DNA of 49,725 nt from an uncultured Eubacteriales bacterium (GTDB taxonomy: Bacteria; Bacillota_I; Bacilli_A; RF39; UBA660), in contig CAJJKI010000010.1 of assembly GCA_905188025.1 (NCBI GenBank), forward strand, positions 1 to 49,725, given 5' to 3'. The position numbers were made by a program, and so were the translations under genes. The notes under the pieces were generated by a model. It was given only the letters and a program-made list of their open reading frames with translations. It searched no databases and was not told the DNA's origin. Of the stretch, positions 24,781 through 32,947 are shown one piece after another. Position 1 is the first letter of the stretch. Every line of letters begins with the position of its first letter.

Positions 24781-26285
24781 ATTATTTCTCCGATAATTGT
24801 TCTATTACCAATGTATCCAACTACTTTAACTTTATAAAATTTATCCAATTTTAGTTTCTTGTTTAAAATTACAACTCTTACTGGACATGTACCCATTTGT
24901 CTTAGAATTGAATTACCATCTTTATACATTTCCATTCTTAATTCACTAATTTCTAAGCCAATTGGAAAAACTTCTTTTAGCATCGGAATAATGAATTCAT
25001 TTTCTATTGTTTTACTCCAAAGATTAAATTCTTTTAAATCTTCTTCACTATATTTATCAAATTGTTCACCATAAGGAGAAGTTAATTTTCTAACAAAAAC
25101 TCTTCTTACCCAATTTCCAGAATTTAATATTTTATTAAAATTATCTAAATTATGTCTTAAGGTGTTTTCGTTTTGACCGTCTAATCCGTAAATTATATTA
25201 ATACCTGGAAGTAATTTAGGCAATCCGTTCTTTCCTCTGCCTTTCCCATATTTATTAATTATAGATATTGATTTATGAATATCATCTAAAGAACCATTTA
25301 AATTACATTTTTCTCTTATTATTGGATCAAATGATTCAATTCCAAATGGTGTAATATTTCCTGCTGTAGTATATTTAGCTACTATTTCAGTTATTCTTTT
25401 TCCTTCTTCAGTATTTACATTATGAGGACTTACATTATCTATATGTAACGTTTTAATATTTGGACAAGCATTCCAAATTCCTTTAAACAAGTTTTCGATT
25501 TCTTCTACATTACAATTCTTATAAGCATAAAAATTTGGTTGCCTTCCTAATCTAAAATATAAGGCTCCATTATCATATAAACTTTTAATTTCGTCTATAA
25601 TATCTTCTTTTTCCCTAAACTGTAACGGTAAACCTCTCATGCCTTCTATACAAAATGTACAACCAGGATTTCTATTACATCCAGTGGCGGTTTCGATTTC
25701 AATTACAATTGGTCTATCTAGTTGTTCTAATATACTTGATGAATCAATTGCAATTTGTCTTAATTTATCATAATTTGGTTTAAACTTATTACCACTTTCT
25801 CCAATAAAATAATTATAAGTATTACCAAAAATAATATCATTAAATAAATTGTTAGGTACTGTTTTTCTAATATTTTCTCTTGTTAATTCACTTCCGCCTA
25901 GAGAATAAAATAATAATTTATTAGTTTCTTTTTTACAGAAAAGATTTAATAATTTTTCTACCTCTAAAAAAGTAGGAGGTTCTGCAGATACATACTCATA
26001 TTTAACAAAGCATCCCATTACAACATAAATGTTTGTTGCATTTTTTAATATTTCTGAAACGTTATTAGCATTTTTTGTTTTGTTTATTATTCTTTTATTA
26101 TATGAATTATCAAAATGTTTTTCTCCATTTGCAAAACGTAAATCATCAATATTTAAATAATAATAATTAACATTTTTATTTTTTAAAGCACCTGCTATAT
26201 ATCTAGAATGTACACTTAAATATGGTGGTACACCTAATCCTGATGGTTCATCTGTATAACAATCTATTATTACATCATATTTCAT
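24777..26285 (-). CDS. radical SAM protein, archaeal COG1031-like, with TRAM-like C-terminus
   Basis: A 502-residue radical SAM enzyme. The N-terminal CYTDEPSGLGVPPYLSVHSR and later FRLGRQ, LHIDNVSPHNV, FGIESFD and GLPKLLPGINIIYGL match what I recall of the uncharacterised, mostly archaeal COG1031 family. The cluster cysteines are Cys203, Cys209 and Cys212 (C-x5-C-x2-C, wider than usual). The end (FYKVKVVGYIGNRTIIGEII) looks like a short TRAM RNA-binding segment. The start at 26285 follows GGAGGAATT; a longer TTG start is less likely. No substrate is known. Confidence 0.82.
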   Translation of the reverse strand: MKYDVIIDCYTDEPSGLGVPPYLSVHSRYIAGALKNKNVNYYYLNIDDLRFANGEKHFDNSYNKRIINKTKNANNVSEILKNATNIYVVMGCFVKYEYVSAEPPTFLEVEKLLNLFCKKETNKLLFYSLGGSELTRENIRKTVPNNLFNDIIFGNTYNYFIGESGNKFKPNYDKLRQIAIDSSSILEQLDRPIVIEIETATGCNRNPGCTFCIEGMRGLPLQFREKEDIIDEIKSLYDNGALYFRLGRQPNFYAYKNCNVEEIENLFKGIWNACPNIKTLHIDNVSPHNVNTEEGKRITEIVAKYTTAGNITPFGIESFDPIIREKCNLNGSLDDIHKSISIINKYGKGRGKNGLPKLLPGINIIYGLDGQNENTLRHNLDNFNKILNSGNWVRRVFVRKLTSPYGEQFDKYSEEDLKEFNLWSKTIENEFIIPMLKEVFPIGLEISELRMEMYKDGNSILRQMGTCPVRVVILNKKLKLDKFYKVKVVGYIGNRTIIGEII

Positions 26286-26298
26286 CTTAAATTCCTCC

Positions 26299-26793
26299 TT
26301 AATCAATTAAAGTTATAACATGAAATGGAATTACCTTTTCTTTTAGTTCTGATAGTGCTAAAAATAATATATCATGTGTATCATCAATTAGAATAGCTAA
26401 TTCACATTCGTTTGAATTTAATTTTTCTCTTATTTTATCTATTTTTACTTTCTTTCTAGATTCAAAGTTTTGTGATAGAACAAAAATTCTATTTTTTTCT
26501 TTAATAAATGGCATATATTTATCAAGCCACAAACTTTTTTCTTCTGCTTGTTCTTTATATAAGCATGAACTTAATATAAACGTTTCACAATCTATTTCCT
26601 CATTAATCCTTTGTAAATTATTTATTGTAGTATATATAGGCCTCTTATTTAAATATAATCCTGGTTTATTACTTTTTATATTTTTCCCTTCTCCAAATCT
26701 ATAGTCTGCTACAACTCCATCCATGTCTACAAAAATAGCAATTTTCTTAGAAGCATCTTCTATTATTTTCTTAATTTCTTCTAGCAAATACAT
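26299..26793 (-). CDS. HAD-family 5'(3')-nucleotidase-like protein
   Basis: A 164-residue HAD phosphatase with the nucleophile motif FVDMDGVVADY (Asp23, Asp25) as in 5'(3')-deoxyribonucleotidases, ILSSC as motif II, and ILIDDT as motif IV. The start at 26793 has GGAGGTG upstream. It is the first gene of the seven-gene island operon and lies directly after an extended -10 promoter. Dephosphorylation of a nucleotide is the likely reaction. Confidence 0.78.
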   Translation of the reverse strand: MYLLEEIKKIIEDASKKIAIFVDMDGVVADYRFGEGKNIKSNKPGLYLNKRPIYTTINNLQRINEEIDCETFILSSCLYKEQAEEKSLWLDKYMPFIKEKNRIFVLSQNFESRKKVKIDKIREKLNSNECELAILIDDTHDILFLALSELKEKVIPFHVITLID

Positions 26794-26814
26794 ATAGCAC
26801 CTCCAATTAATTAT

Positions 26815-26823
26815 ATTATAACA
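26815..26823 (-). promoter_or_regulatory. extended -10 promoter of the island operon
   Basis: TGTTATAAT on the minus strand, about 22 bases before the first operon ATG. No good -35 is seen, as is usual for extended -10 promoters. Confidence 0.55.
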
Positions 26824-26867
26824 CAAATATGAACTTTTTTAATACTATTAAAAAGATTAAGAATTAT

Positions 26868-27205
26868 TTAATACAATTTATAAGCAAATGCCTTTTCTGA
26901 CGGCAGTATCTTTTCTCTATAAATATTTGAATCTATCATACATATAACTGCTTCGTCATCATTAAAATCTTTAATATAAGCATCAACTTCTGTCTCTCAT
27001 ATTAATTCTAACACTTTTTTCTTCTACGTCCTGAAATCATTTCATATTTTCTATTTGATTTTTTTCTAACAATTAATAGATTCAATAGTCCATTCTCTTT
27101 TATACTTATAGCAAGTTGTTCTAATGATTCATCATTATTAACTAAAAATGGATGTTCTTTAAAATCAACAATATCTTTAAGTTTAATTCTACATATTTTT
27201 TCCAT
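26868..27205 (-). pseudogene. ParB/RepB-like partition protein, broken
   Basis: The frame from 27205 encodes a ParB N-terminal domain (KLKDIVDFKEHPF, LAISIKENGLLNLLIVR, YEMISGRRRKK) and stops at 27008. Beyond the stop, a second frame continues the same domain to 26868: VDAYIKDFNDDEAVICMIDSNI then REKILPSEKAFAYKLY. One inserted base in the T6 run at 27015-27020 would join them, but a TGA (26997-26999) would still interrupt, and the DNA-binding C-terminal half is missing. Two lesions and the truncation make a sequencing error unlikely. Such ParB proteins are common on conjugative elements. It overlaps the XRE gene. Confidence 0.85.
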
Positions 27206-27683
27206 AAAAACCACCTACTTCTTTTAAATCATAATTTAACTTCCACTCTATATATTCTTTATAAGATATTTCTCTTTTGAGCCTTTTGTTTCTCATAATA
27301 TTCCACTCATTATAAAATTTTTTTATTGTTACAATGTACAGTTCATTAATGTTTGGAACATCTAAAAAATTAATATAATAATTGGGAATTAATTCTTCTA
27401 ACCACATTAAAGTATAAATTAAATCCATTGGTTTGTTGTAATCGTATTTTTTAATTGAATTAAAACTTACATTCAAAATATTTGCTATTTCTGTTAATCT
27501 TTCATCTTTGGGATTTCTATCTCCTCTTTCATATCTTGTCATGGTTCTTCTTTTACAATCACCAGTCAAACCAAGTTTATCTGATACATCATCCTGTGTT
27601 AAAAATCTAAACTGCCTTACAAATGCAATTCTTGATCCCTGTGATAAATCCCTTAATTTAGGTTTTGTATATATTAATCGCAT
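27189..27683 (-). CDS. XRE-family helix-turn-helix regulator of mobile-element type
   Basis: A 164-residue regulator with an N-terminal HTH (LTQDDVSDKLGL, then MTRYERGDRNPK and LTEIANILNVSFNSIKKYD) and a C-terminal part IYTLMWLEELIPNYY that recurs in proteins of Firmicutes conjugative transposons, where a parB-like gene follows as here. It starts with ATG after GGGGGTG. Its frame appears intact and ends inside the ParB-like pseudogene. It may now regulate the island or be a leftover. Confidence 0.82.
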   Translation of the reverse strand: MRLIYTKPKLRDLSQGSRIAFVRQFRFLTQDDVSDKLGLTGDCKRRTMTRYERGDRNPKDERLTEIANILNVSFNSIKKYDYNKPMDLIYTLMWLEELIPNYYINFLDVPNINELYIVTIKKFYNEWNIMRNKRLKREISYKEYIEWKLNYDLKEVGGFYGKNM

Positions 27684-27730
27684 TTTTTACACCCCCTACT
27701 ACTTATCGCACATATATATTTTTTCACATA

Positions 27731-27769
27731 AAAAAACTGAGATTTGCGACATAAAAGTCATCTCAGTCT
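27731..27769 (-). terminator. terminator-like hairpin upstream of the XRE gene
   Basis: ACTGAGAT (27736-27743) and ATCTCAGT (27760-27767) arms; on the minus strand seven T follow. No gene now precedes it inside the island, so it may be the relic of a lost element gene. The rest of 27684-27870 shows nothing else. Confidence 0.6.
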
Positions 27770-27870
27770 TAAAATTATATATAAACATCAAGAATAAGTG
27801 GTTTTTTAATGAATATATTAATATTTCAGTTTCAAACTTATATTATCTTTTAATTTTTTTATGATATATT

Positions 27871-27990
27871 ATTTATCAAAAAAAGATTGAAACATACTTT
27901 ACTAGTATCTATTTCAATCTTTTAAATTAATTTCTATATAACTATAAATTTTATAGTATTTCAATCAAACTATTTATTAAGTTCTGATTG
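27871..27990. repeat. right 120-bp direct repeat: ppdK 3' end with its terminator
   Basis: Contains the last 18 coding bases of ppdK, its TAG stop and its terminator: 11-base arms at 27882-27892 and 27912-27922, followed on the minus strand by seven T. It is repeated at 20817-20936 with one mismatch. Confidence 0.95.
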
Positions 27991-30594
27991 CGCTGCCGCC
28001 AACCTTGCGATAGGAACTCTATAAGGTGAGCATGATACATAATCAAGCCCTACTTTATTACAAAAATCTATTGAACTAGGTTCTCCACCATGTTCTCCAC
28101 AAATTCCTAAATGTAAATCTGGGCGAGTCTTTCTACCAAGTTCTACAGCCATCTTAACCAATTTACCAACACCATTTTGGTCTAATTTAGCAAATGGATC
28201 TGATTCATAAATCTTATTTTGATAATAAGAATCTAAGAATTTACCAGCATCATCTCTAGAAAAACCAAATGTCATTTGAGTTAAGTCATTTGTACCAAAT
28301 GAGAAGAATTCAGCTTCAGTAGCAATTTCATCAGCTAAAAGTGCTGCTCTAGGTATTTCAATCATTGTACCAATATGATATTGAATATCTGATTTCTTTT
28401 CTTTCTTAACTTGTTCAGCTACTTCAATAACAATATCTTTAACAAATTTAAGTTCTTTCTTTTCACCTACTAAAGGTATCATGATTTCAGGAACAATATC
28501 ATATCCATCTTCTTCTTTAACTTCAATAGCAGCTTCCATTAAAGCTCTAGTTTGCATCTTTGCAATTTCAGGATATGTTACTGCTAAACGGCATCCTCTA
28601 TGGCCCATCATTGGATTAAATTCATGTAACTCATCAATCTTATTCTTTAAGTGTTCAACAGTTACATTCATATCTTTTGCTAAAGCAATAATATCTTCCT
28701 CTAATGTAGGTAAGAATTCATGTAAAGGTGGATCCAAATATCTAACAGTCATTGGTTTACCTTTTAATTCTTTGTACATTGCTTTAAAGTCACCTTTTTG
28801 GAAAGGAATTAATTCATTCAAAGCTGCTTCTCTAGCTTCTACAGTCTCTGATAAAATCATTTTTCTAATTTTAGGTATTCTATCTGCTTCGAAGAACATA
28901 TGCTCAGTTCTACATAGACCAATACCTTCAGCTCCAAGTTCAATTGCTTTTCTAGTGTCTCTTGGATTATCAGCATTAGTTCTAATTTCTAGTCTTCTAA
29001 ATTCATCAGCCCAATCCATAATTCTTCCGAAGTTTCCTGATACTGTTGCATCTACAGTTTTGATATCTCCATCATATATTTTACCAGTAGAACCATCTAA
29101 TGAGATATAATCTCCTTCATGATAAGTATGTCCACCTAAAGTAAATTTCTTATTAGCTTCATCAATAACTATTTCCCCGCATCCAGATACACAACAAGTT
29201 CCCATACCACGAGCAACTACTGCTGCATGGCTTGTCATACCGCCACGAACGGTAAGTACACCTTGACTTGCTGCCATTCCTTCGATATCTTCTGGAGTTG
29301 TTTCAAGTCTTACAAGGATAGTTCTTTCTCCAAGTCCACCCTTACCATGTTTCTTAGCTTCTTCAGCTGTAAAATAAACACGGCCTGCTGCTGCACCAGG
29401 AGATGCTGGTAATGCTTCACCGATAACTTCTCCACTCTTAAGTGCATCAGCATCAAACATTGGATGAAGTAATTGATCTAAACTCTTAGCATCTATTCTC
29501 TTAATAGCTTCTTCTGGAGTAATCATGCCTTCATCTACTAAATCACATGCAATATTAATTGCTGCTCTAGCAGTTCTCTTACCACTTCTAGTTTGTAAGA
29601 AATATAATTTACCTTCTTGAATAGTAAATTCCATATCTTGCATATCTCTATAATGATTTTCTAGCTTAGTAGCTATTTCTATAAATTCTTTATAGCATTC
29701 TGGTAAATCTTCTGCAAGCTTTGTAATTGGTTGAGGTGTTCTAATACCTGCAACAACGTCTTCTCCTTGTGCATTAATCAAGTATTCACCATAAATACCT
29801 TTTTCACCAGTAGATGGATTTCTTGTGAATGCTACACCAGTACCTGAAGTATCACCCATATTTCCAAATACCATAGCTTGAACATTAACAGCAGTTCCCC
29901 AATCACCAGGAATATCGTTCATTCTACGATATACAATAGCTCTTGGATTATCCCATGATCTAAATACTGCCTTAACAGCACCCATAAGTTGAGTCTTAGC
30001 GTCTTGTGGGAATTCTTCTCCGTTCATGTGATCACTATATACTTTTTTAAATCTATTAACTAGTTCTTTTAAATCTTCAACTGTAAGTTCAGTATCATAT
30101 TTAATACCTTTTTCTTCCTTAATTTCATCAATAATCTTTTCAAAGAAAGATTTATTAACTTCCATAACTACATCACTATACATTTGAATAAATCTACGAT
30201 AACTATCATAAGCAAATCTTGGATTATTTGTCTTCTTTGCAAATCCTAAAACTGCTTCATCATTAAGACCTAAATTCAAAATAGTATCCATCATACCAGG
30301 CATACTTGCTCTAGCACCACTTCTAACTGATACAAGTAGTGGATCTTCATTATCTCCAAACTTCTTTCCTTGAATTTTTTCAAGTTCAGCTAAAGCATCA
30401 AATATTTGTTTTTCAATCTCAGCAGATATTTTCTTACCCTGATTATAATATTCTATACAAGCTTCAGTAGTTACTGTAAATCCTTGAGGTATTGGTAATC
30501 CCAAAACAGTCATTTCTGCTAAGTTAGCACCTTTACCACCAAGTAAATTTCTCATACTAGCGTTTCCTTCTTTAAACGCATATACATATTTCAT
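27970..30594 (-). CDS. ppdK: pyruvate, phosphate dikinase
   Basis: An 874-residue enzyme of the usual length, interconverting pyruvate, ATP and phosphate with PEP, AMP and pyrophosphate. The N-terminal ATP-grasp part has LLGGKGANLAEM and GVAFTRNPSTGEKG. The swivelling phosphohistidine domain has GGMTSHAAVVARGMGT. The C-terminal PEP-binding barrel has RTEHMFF, MGHRGCRL, FSFGTNDLTQ and GICGEHGG. The start at 30594 (MKYVYAF) matches the family; an ATG three codons upstream sits within the ribosome site. No regulatory kinase gene is adjacent. Its last six codons lie in the right direct repeat of the island. Confidence 0.96.
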   Translation of the reverse strand: MKYVYAFKEGNASMRNLLGGKGANLAEMTVLGLPIPQGFTVTTEACIEYYNQGKKISAEIEKQIFDALAELEKIQGKKFGDNEDPLLVSVRSGARASMPGMMDTILNLGLNDEAVLGFAKKTNNPRFAYDSYRRFIQMYSDVVMEVNKSFFEKIIDEIKEEKGIKYDTELTVEDLKELVNRFKKVYSDHMNGEEFPQDAKTQLMGAVKAVFRSWDNPRAIVYRRMNDIPGDWGTAVNVQAMVFGNMGDTSGTGVAFTRNPSTGEKGIYGEYLINAQGEDVVAGIRTPQPITKLAEDLPECYKEFIEIATKLENHYRDMQDMEFTIQEGKLYFLQTRSGKRTARAAINIACDLVDEGMITPEEAIKRIDAKSLDQLLHPMFDADALKSGEVIGEALPASPGAAAGRVYFTAEEAKKHGKGGLGERTILVRLETTPEDIEGMAASQGVLTVRGGMTSHAAVVARGMGTCCVSGCGEIVIDEANKKFTLGGHTYHEGDYISLDGSTGKIYDGDIKTVDATVSGNFGRIMDWADEFRRLEIRTNADNPRDTRKAIELGAEGIGLCRTEHMFFEADRIPKIRKMILSETVEAREAALNELIPFQKGDFKAMYKELKGKPMTVRYLDPPLHEFLPTLEEDIIALAKDMNVTVEHLKNKIDELHEFNPMMGHRGCRLAVTYPEIAKMQTRALMEAAIEVKEEDGYDIVPEIMIPLVGEKKELKFVKDIVIEVAEQVKKEKKSDIQYHIGTMIEIPRAALLADEIATEAEFFSFGTNDLTQMTFGFSRDDAGKFLDSYYQNKIYESDPFAKLDQNGVGKLVKMAVELGRKTRPDLHLGICGEHGGEPSSIDFCNKVGLDYVSCSPYRVPIARLAAAQSELNK

Positions 30595-30623
30595 CTGTAT
30601 CATTCCTTTCCTATGTACTTTTA

Positions 30624-30652
30624 ATCATATCAAAATAACCAATTTTTATCAA
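30624..30652 (-). promoter_or_regulatory. promoter of ppdK
   Basis: TTGATA (30647-30652) and TATGAT (30624-30629) on the minus strand with a 17-base spacer. Confidence 0.7.
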
Positions 30653-30682
30653 TAATTATAACTATATTTTACATATATTTAA

Positions 30683-31312
30683 CTATTTTTTATAGTGATT
30701 ATTCAAAGTTGATACAACATAGTCATCGATAAATTTATCAACCACTACTTGTATGTGGTTACTACCTGTATACTCAATCAAAAAGTCTCTTATTTGAATG
30801 TAATCAACTGTATTTAACATATCCCTACTAGCCTCTCCATTTAAATTTAATCTAGTAAAATAATTTTTAAATCCACTTAGTAAAAAGTGTCCTACTGCTA
30901 ATGAAGCATTCATTTGTCCATATTTCAAATATGTATCCGTAGTTACCTTAGCCAATATATCAGTCATTTTATTAATATCTTCTTCGCTTGCTTTTTCCCT
31001 CTTAGTAAGTGCCTCTCGTATAAATAATTCTACCGCTTCGCTTATATCCTTACCACCATATCTTTTAGTAATAGCTCTTCTAGCAGCATCTATATCGATA
31101 TATTTTAAAGAATTTCTTGTAGGCTCTCCATTACTATCAGGAACTCTTGATAAACCTTTTGGATTTTCCAAAATTAAATATTGAATAAGTCCTGCTTCAG
31201 TAAATTCCATTCCATGTTTCTTAACAGTCTCCAATATATATGGTCTAATTGTATCCATTACAAATTTATCATCATCAAATTCTTTATTACCAAACTTATT
31301 ATTACTTTCCAT
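30683..31312 (-). CDS. hypothetical protein, 209 residues
   Basis: Not recognised. It is a soluble, mainly helical protein with no signal or membrane segment. A short Asn/Asp-rich head is followed by regular helices (IRPYILETVKKHG, AGLIQYLILENPKG, SEAVELFIREALTKREK). The start is uncertain: ATG 31312 overlaps the end of the 42-residue ORF, while a TTG at 31324 lies close to GAAGGA. It is the last gene of the rnc-tdk operon. No function is proposed. Confidence 0.65.
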   Translation of the reverse strand: MESNNKFGNKEFDDDKFVMDTIRPYILETVKKHGMEFTEAGLIQYLILENPKGLSRVPDSNGEPTRNSLKYIDIDAARRAITKRYGGKDISEAVELFIREALTKREKASEEDINKMTDILAKVTTDTYLKYGQMNASLAVGHFLLSGFKNYFTRLNLNGEASRDMLNTVDYIQIRDFLIEYTGSNHIQVVVDKFIDDYVVSTLNNHYKK

Positions 31313-31430
31313 CTTTTGATCCAAATTCCTTCTTAAATAGTTCTGTATAATCCACCGTGTCCATTAAATATTCGTCTGTTTCTTTCTTATCATTTTCTTC
31401 TTTAATTATTTCTTTTTCTTCTTTCTCCAT
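31302..31430 (-). CDS. small acidic/basic ORF of 42 residues between tdk and the 209-residue gene
   Basis: ATG at 31430 forms TAATG with the tdk stop, and AAAGGAT upstream is a plausible ribosome site. The product is highly charged (MEKEEKEIIKEENDKKETDE at the start) and ends LFKKEFGSKDGK, overlapping the next gene's start by 11 bases. The chain of overlapping starts and stops suggests it is translated, at least to couple tdk to the last gene. Its function is unknown. Confidence 0.55.
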   Translation of the reverse strand: MEKEEKEIIKEENDKKETDEYLMDTVDYTELFKKEFGSKDGK

Positions 31431-32050
31431 TATTTTTTATCCTTTTCTTTATATGTAATTGTTTTTTTCTTTATTTTTTTATAACAAGAACGACATACTG
31501 AATCATATTCTGCATCAACTCCATCAATAGATACTTGCGTTCCAGAAAATACTGGTACCAATTCGTCATCTATTTTTTCAAGTCTCAAATTATAAGTAGC
31601 TTTTGATTTACACATACAAACAGCCTTCAATTCTTCAATCACGTCAGCAACTTCAAATAATCTCTTACTACCAGGAAATAAATGTGTAAATGCATCAGCT
31701 CTAAGTCCATAGCAAAGCACTGGAATATCTATATTATCTACTACATCAGATAATTGATCAATTTGTTCTGGAGTCATAAATTGTGCCTCGTCTACCAAAA
31801 TGCAATCTAAATTATGTTCTACAATATGATTAACTATCAAAGTATAAATATTTATATCTTTTGGAATTACATAATCGCATTTAAGTTCAGCACCAGATCT
31901 GCTTTGAATACTATCACCAGCTTTTTTATCTTCACCTGGCTTAATAATTATCAAATCCATTCCTTTTTCTAAATAATTATAATACGTTTTAATTATATCA
32001 GTAGTCTTCCCACTCTTCATTGCTCCATACTTAAAATATAATTTTGCCAT
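31430..32050 (-). CDS. tdk: thymidine kinase
   Basis: A 206-residue type II thymidine kinase, phosphorylating thymidine to dTMP in salvage. Walker A-like GAMKSGKTT is near the N-terminus. LVDEAQFM carries the catalytic glutamate, YGLRADAF follows, and zinc-site cysteines occur in the CMC and CRSC pairs. The start at 32050 (MAKLYFKYG) is preferred over an upstream GTG for its GGAG spacing. It is co-transcribed after the xer gene, 18 bases upstream. Confidence 0.93.
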   Translation of the reverse strand: MAKLYFKYGAMKSGKTTDIIKTYYNYLEKGMDLIIIKPGEDKKAGDSIQSRSGAELKCDYVIPKDINIYTLIVNHIVEHNLDCILVDEAQFMTPEQIDQLSDVVDNIDIPVLCYGLRADAFTHLFPGSKRLFEVADVIEELKAVCMCKSKATYNLRLEKIDDELVPVFSGTQVSIDGVDAEYDSVCRSCYKKIKKKTITYKEKDKK

Positions 32051-32068
32051 TATTTTCACTCCCTATTT

Positions 32069-32947
32069 TTATTTATGATGAGCTCTTGGATGAGCCATAT
32101 CATATATTTGTCTAATTTTATCATCTGATACATGTGTATAAATACTTGTAGTATTAAGAGATTCATGTCCAAGTAAATCTTTAACGCTCACTAAATCAGC
32201 CCCATTATTTAACATTTCTGTAGCAAATGTATGTCTTAACATATGTGGACTAACATGCATCTCTATACTTGCTTTAACAATTGTCTCATCTAATATCTTC
32301 CTAACATATCGACTACTAAGTTTATTCCCATCTTTATTCAAAAATAAATATTTACTACCATTAGTATCTAGTTTATACCTTCCATCATCTAAGTATCTCT
32401 TTAAATCCTTTTGAGTATTAACACCAAAAACCACTATTCTCTCTTTACTACCCTTACCAAGTATCTTAATAGTGCGTTCATTTATTTCTATATCTTTAAC
32501 TTTAATATTAACAAGTTCCGACACTCTTACTCCTGTAGCATAAAGCATTCTCATAATTACCAAATTTCTTTGTCCTAATGGTTTTCTCGTATCAGGTATC
32601 ATTAACATTTTGTCTACATTATTATCACTTACAAATCTTGGTAATCTCTTATCCTTCTTTGGATTCTTAATAAAACTTAAATAATTCATTTCAATTATTT
32701 CCTTATCAAGTAAATAATTATAAAAAGTTCTAAGACTACTTAATTTTCTCGATATTGTACTCTTGCTAACTTTCTCATCATATAAATAATTCAAATAACC
32801 ATTAACCGTCTCTTTATCAATATCTAGTATCTTATCTTTAACATAGTCTTTAAACTCTAATATATCTACTTGATAATTTATAATAGTGTTCTCTGAATGT
32901 TTCTTTACTACCTTTAAATACTCTAAAAAGTCATCTACATACTTCAT
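32069..32947 (-). CDS. tyrosine recombinase, XerC/XerD-like
   Basis: A 292-residue recombinase of Xer length. It has an N-terminal SAM-like core-binding domain (HSENTIINYQVDILEF) and a catalytic domain with ATGVRVSELV (Arg), HMLRHTFATEML (His-x2-Arg), LGHESLNTTSIYTHV (His and nucleophile Tyr). Size and lack of extra domains fit XerC/XerD, which resolve chromosome dimers at dif. It overlaps the preceding gene by four bases within a housekeeping operon, so it is not obviously part of the nearby island. C versus D was not decided. Confidence 0.87.
   Translation of the reverse strand: MKYVDDFLEYLKVVKKHSENTIINYQVDILEFKDYVKDKILDIDKETVNGYLNYLYDEKVSKSTISRKLSSLRTFYNYLLDKEIIEMNYLSFIKNPKKDKRLPRFVSDNNVDKMLMIPDTRKPLGQRNLVIMRMLYATGVRVSELVNIKVKDIEINERTIKILGKGSKERIVVFGVNTQKDLKRYLDDGRYKLDTNGSKYLFLNKDGNKLSSRYVRKILDETIVKASIEMHVSPHMLRHTFATEMLNNGADLVSVKDLLGHESLNTTSIYTHVSDDKIRQIYDMAHPRAHHK

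Larger units (their letters stand above)
20937..27870. mobile_element. genomic island inserted at the 3' end of ppdK
   Basis: The region lies between two 119/120-identical direct repeats made of the 3' end of ppdK. This is the arrangement left by site-specific integration that restores the target gene. Inside, from ppdK outward, are an XRE regulator, a broken ParB-like gene typical of conjugative transposons, and a seven-gene operon of nucleotide-related enzymes. All run in the same direction as ppdK. No integrase, relaxase or transposase is visible, so it is a decayed or helper-dependent element. By eye the DNA has more A/T runs than its surroundings; this was not computed. Confidence 0.75.

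Noticed and set aside
28481..29110. Long plus-strand frame of 209 residues inside ppdK
   Set aside because: Lies fully antisense to a strongly conserved enzyme, without ribosome site or recognisable domain.
30594..30600. Shared GATACAG directly before the ATGs of ppdK and parE
   Set aside because: Seven bases in two leaders is weak and may be chance; no further copies noticed at other starts.
32069..32947. XerC/D-like recombinase as the integrase of the island
   Set aside because: It lies outside the repeats, overlaps its neighbours in the rnc-tdk operon and has the plain Xer length; it could still act in trans, but nothing shows this.
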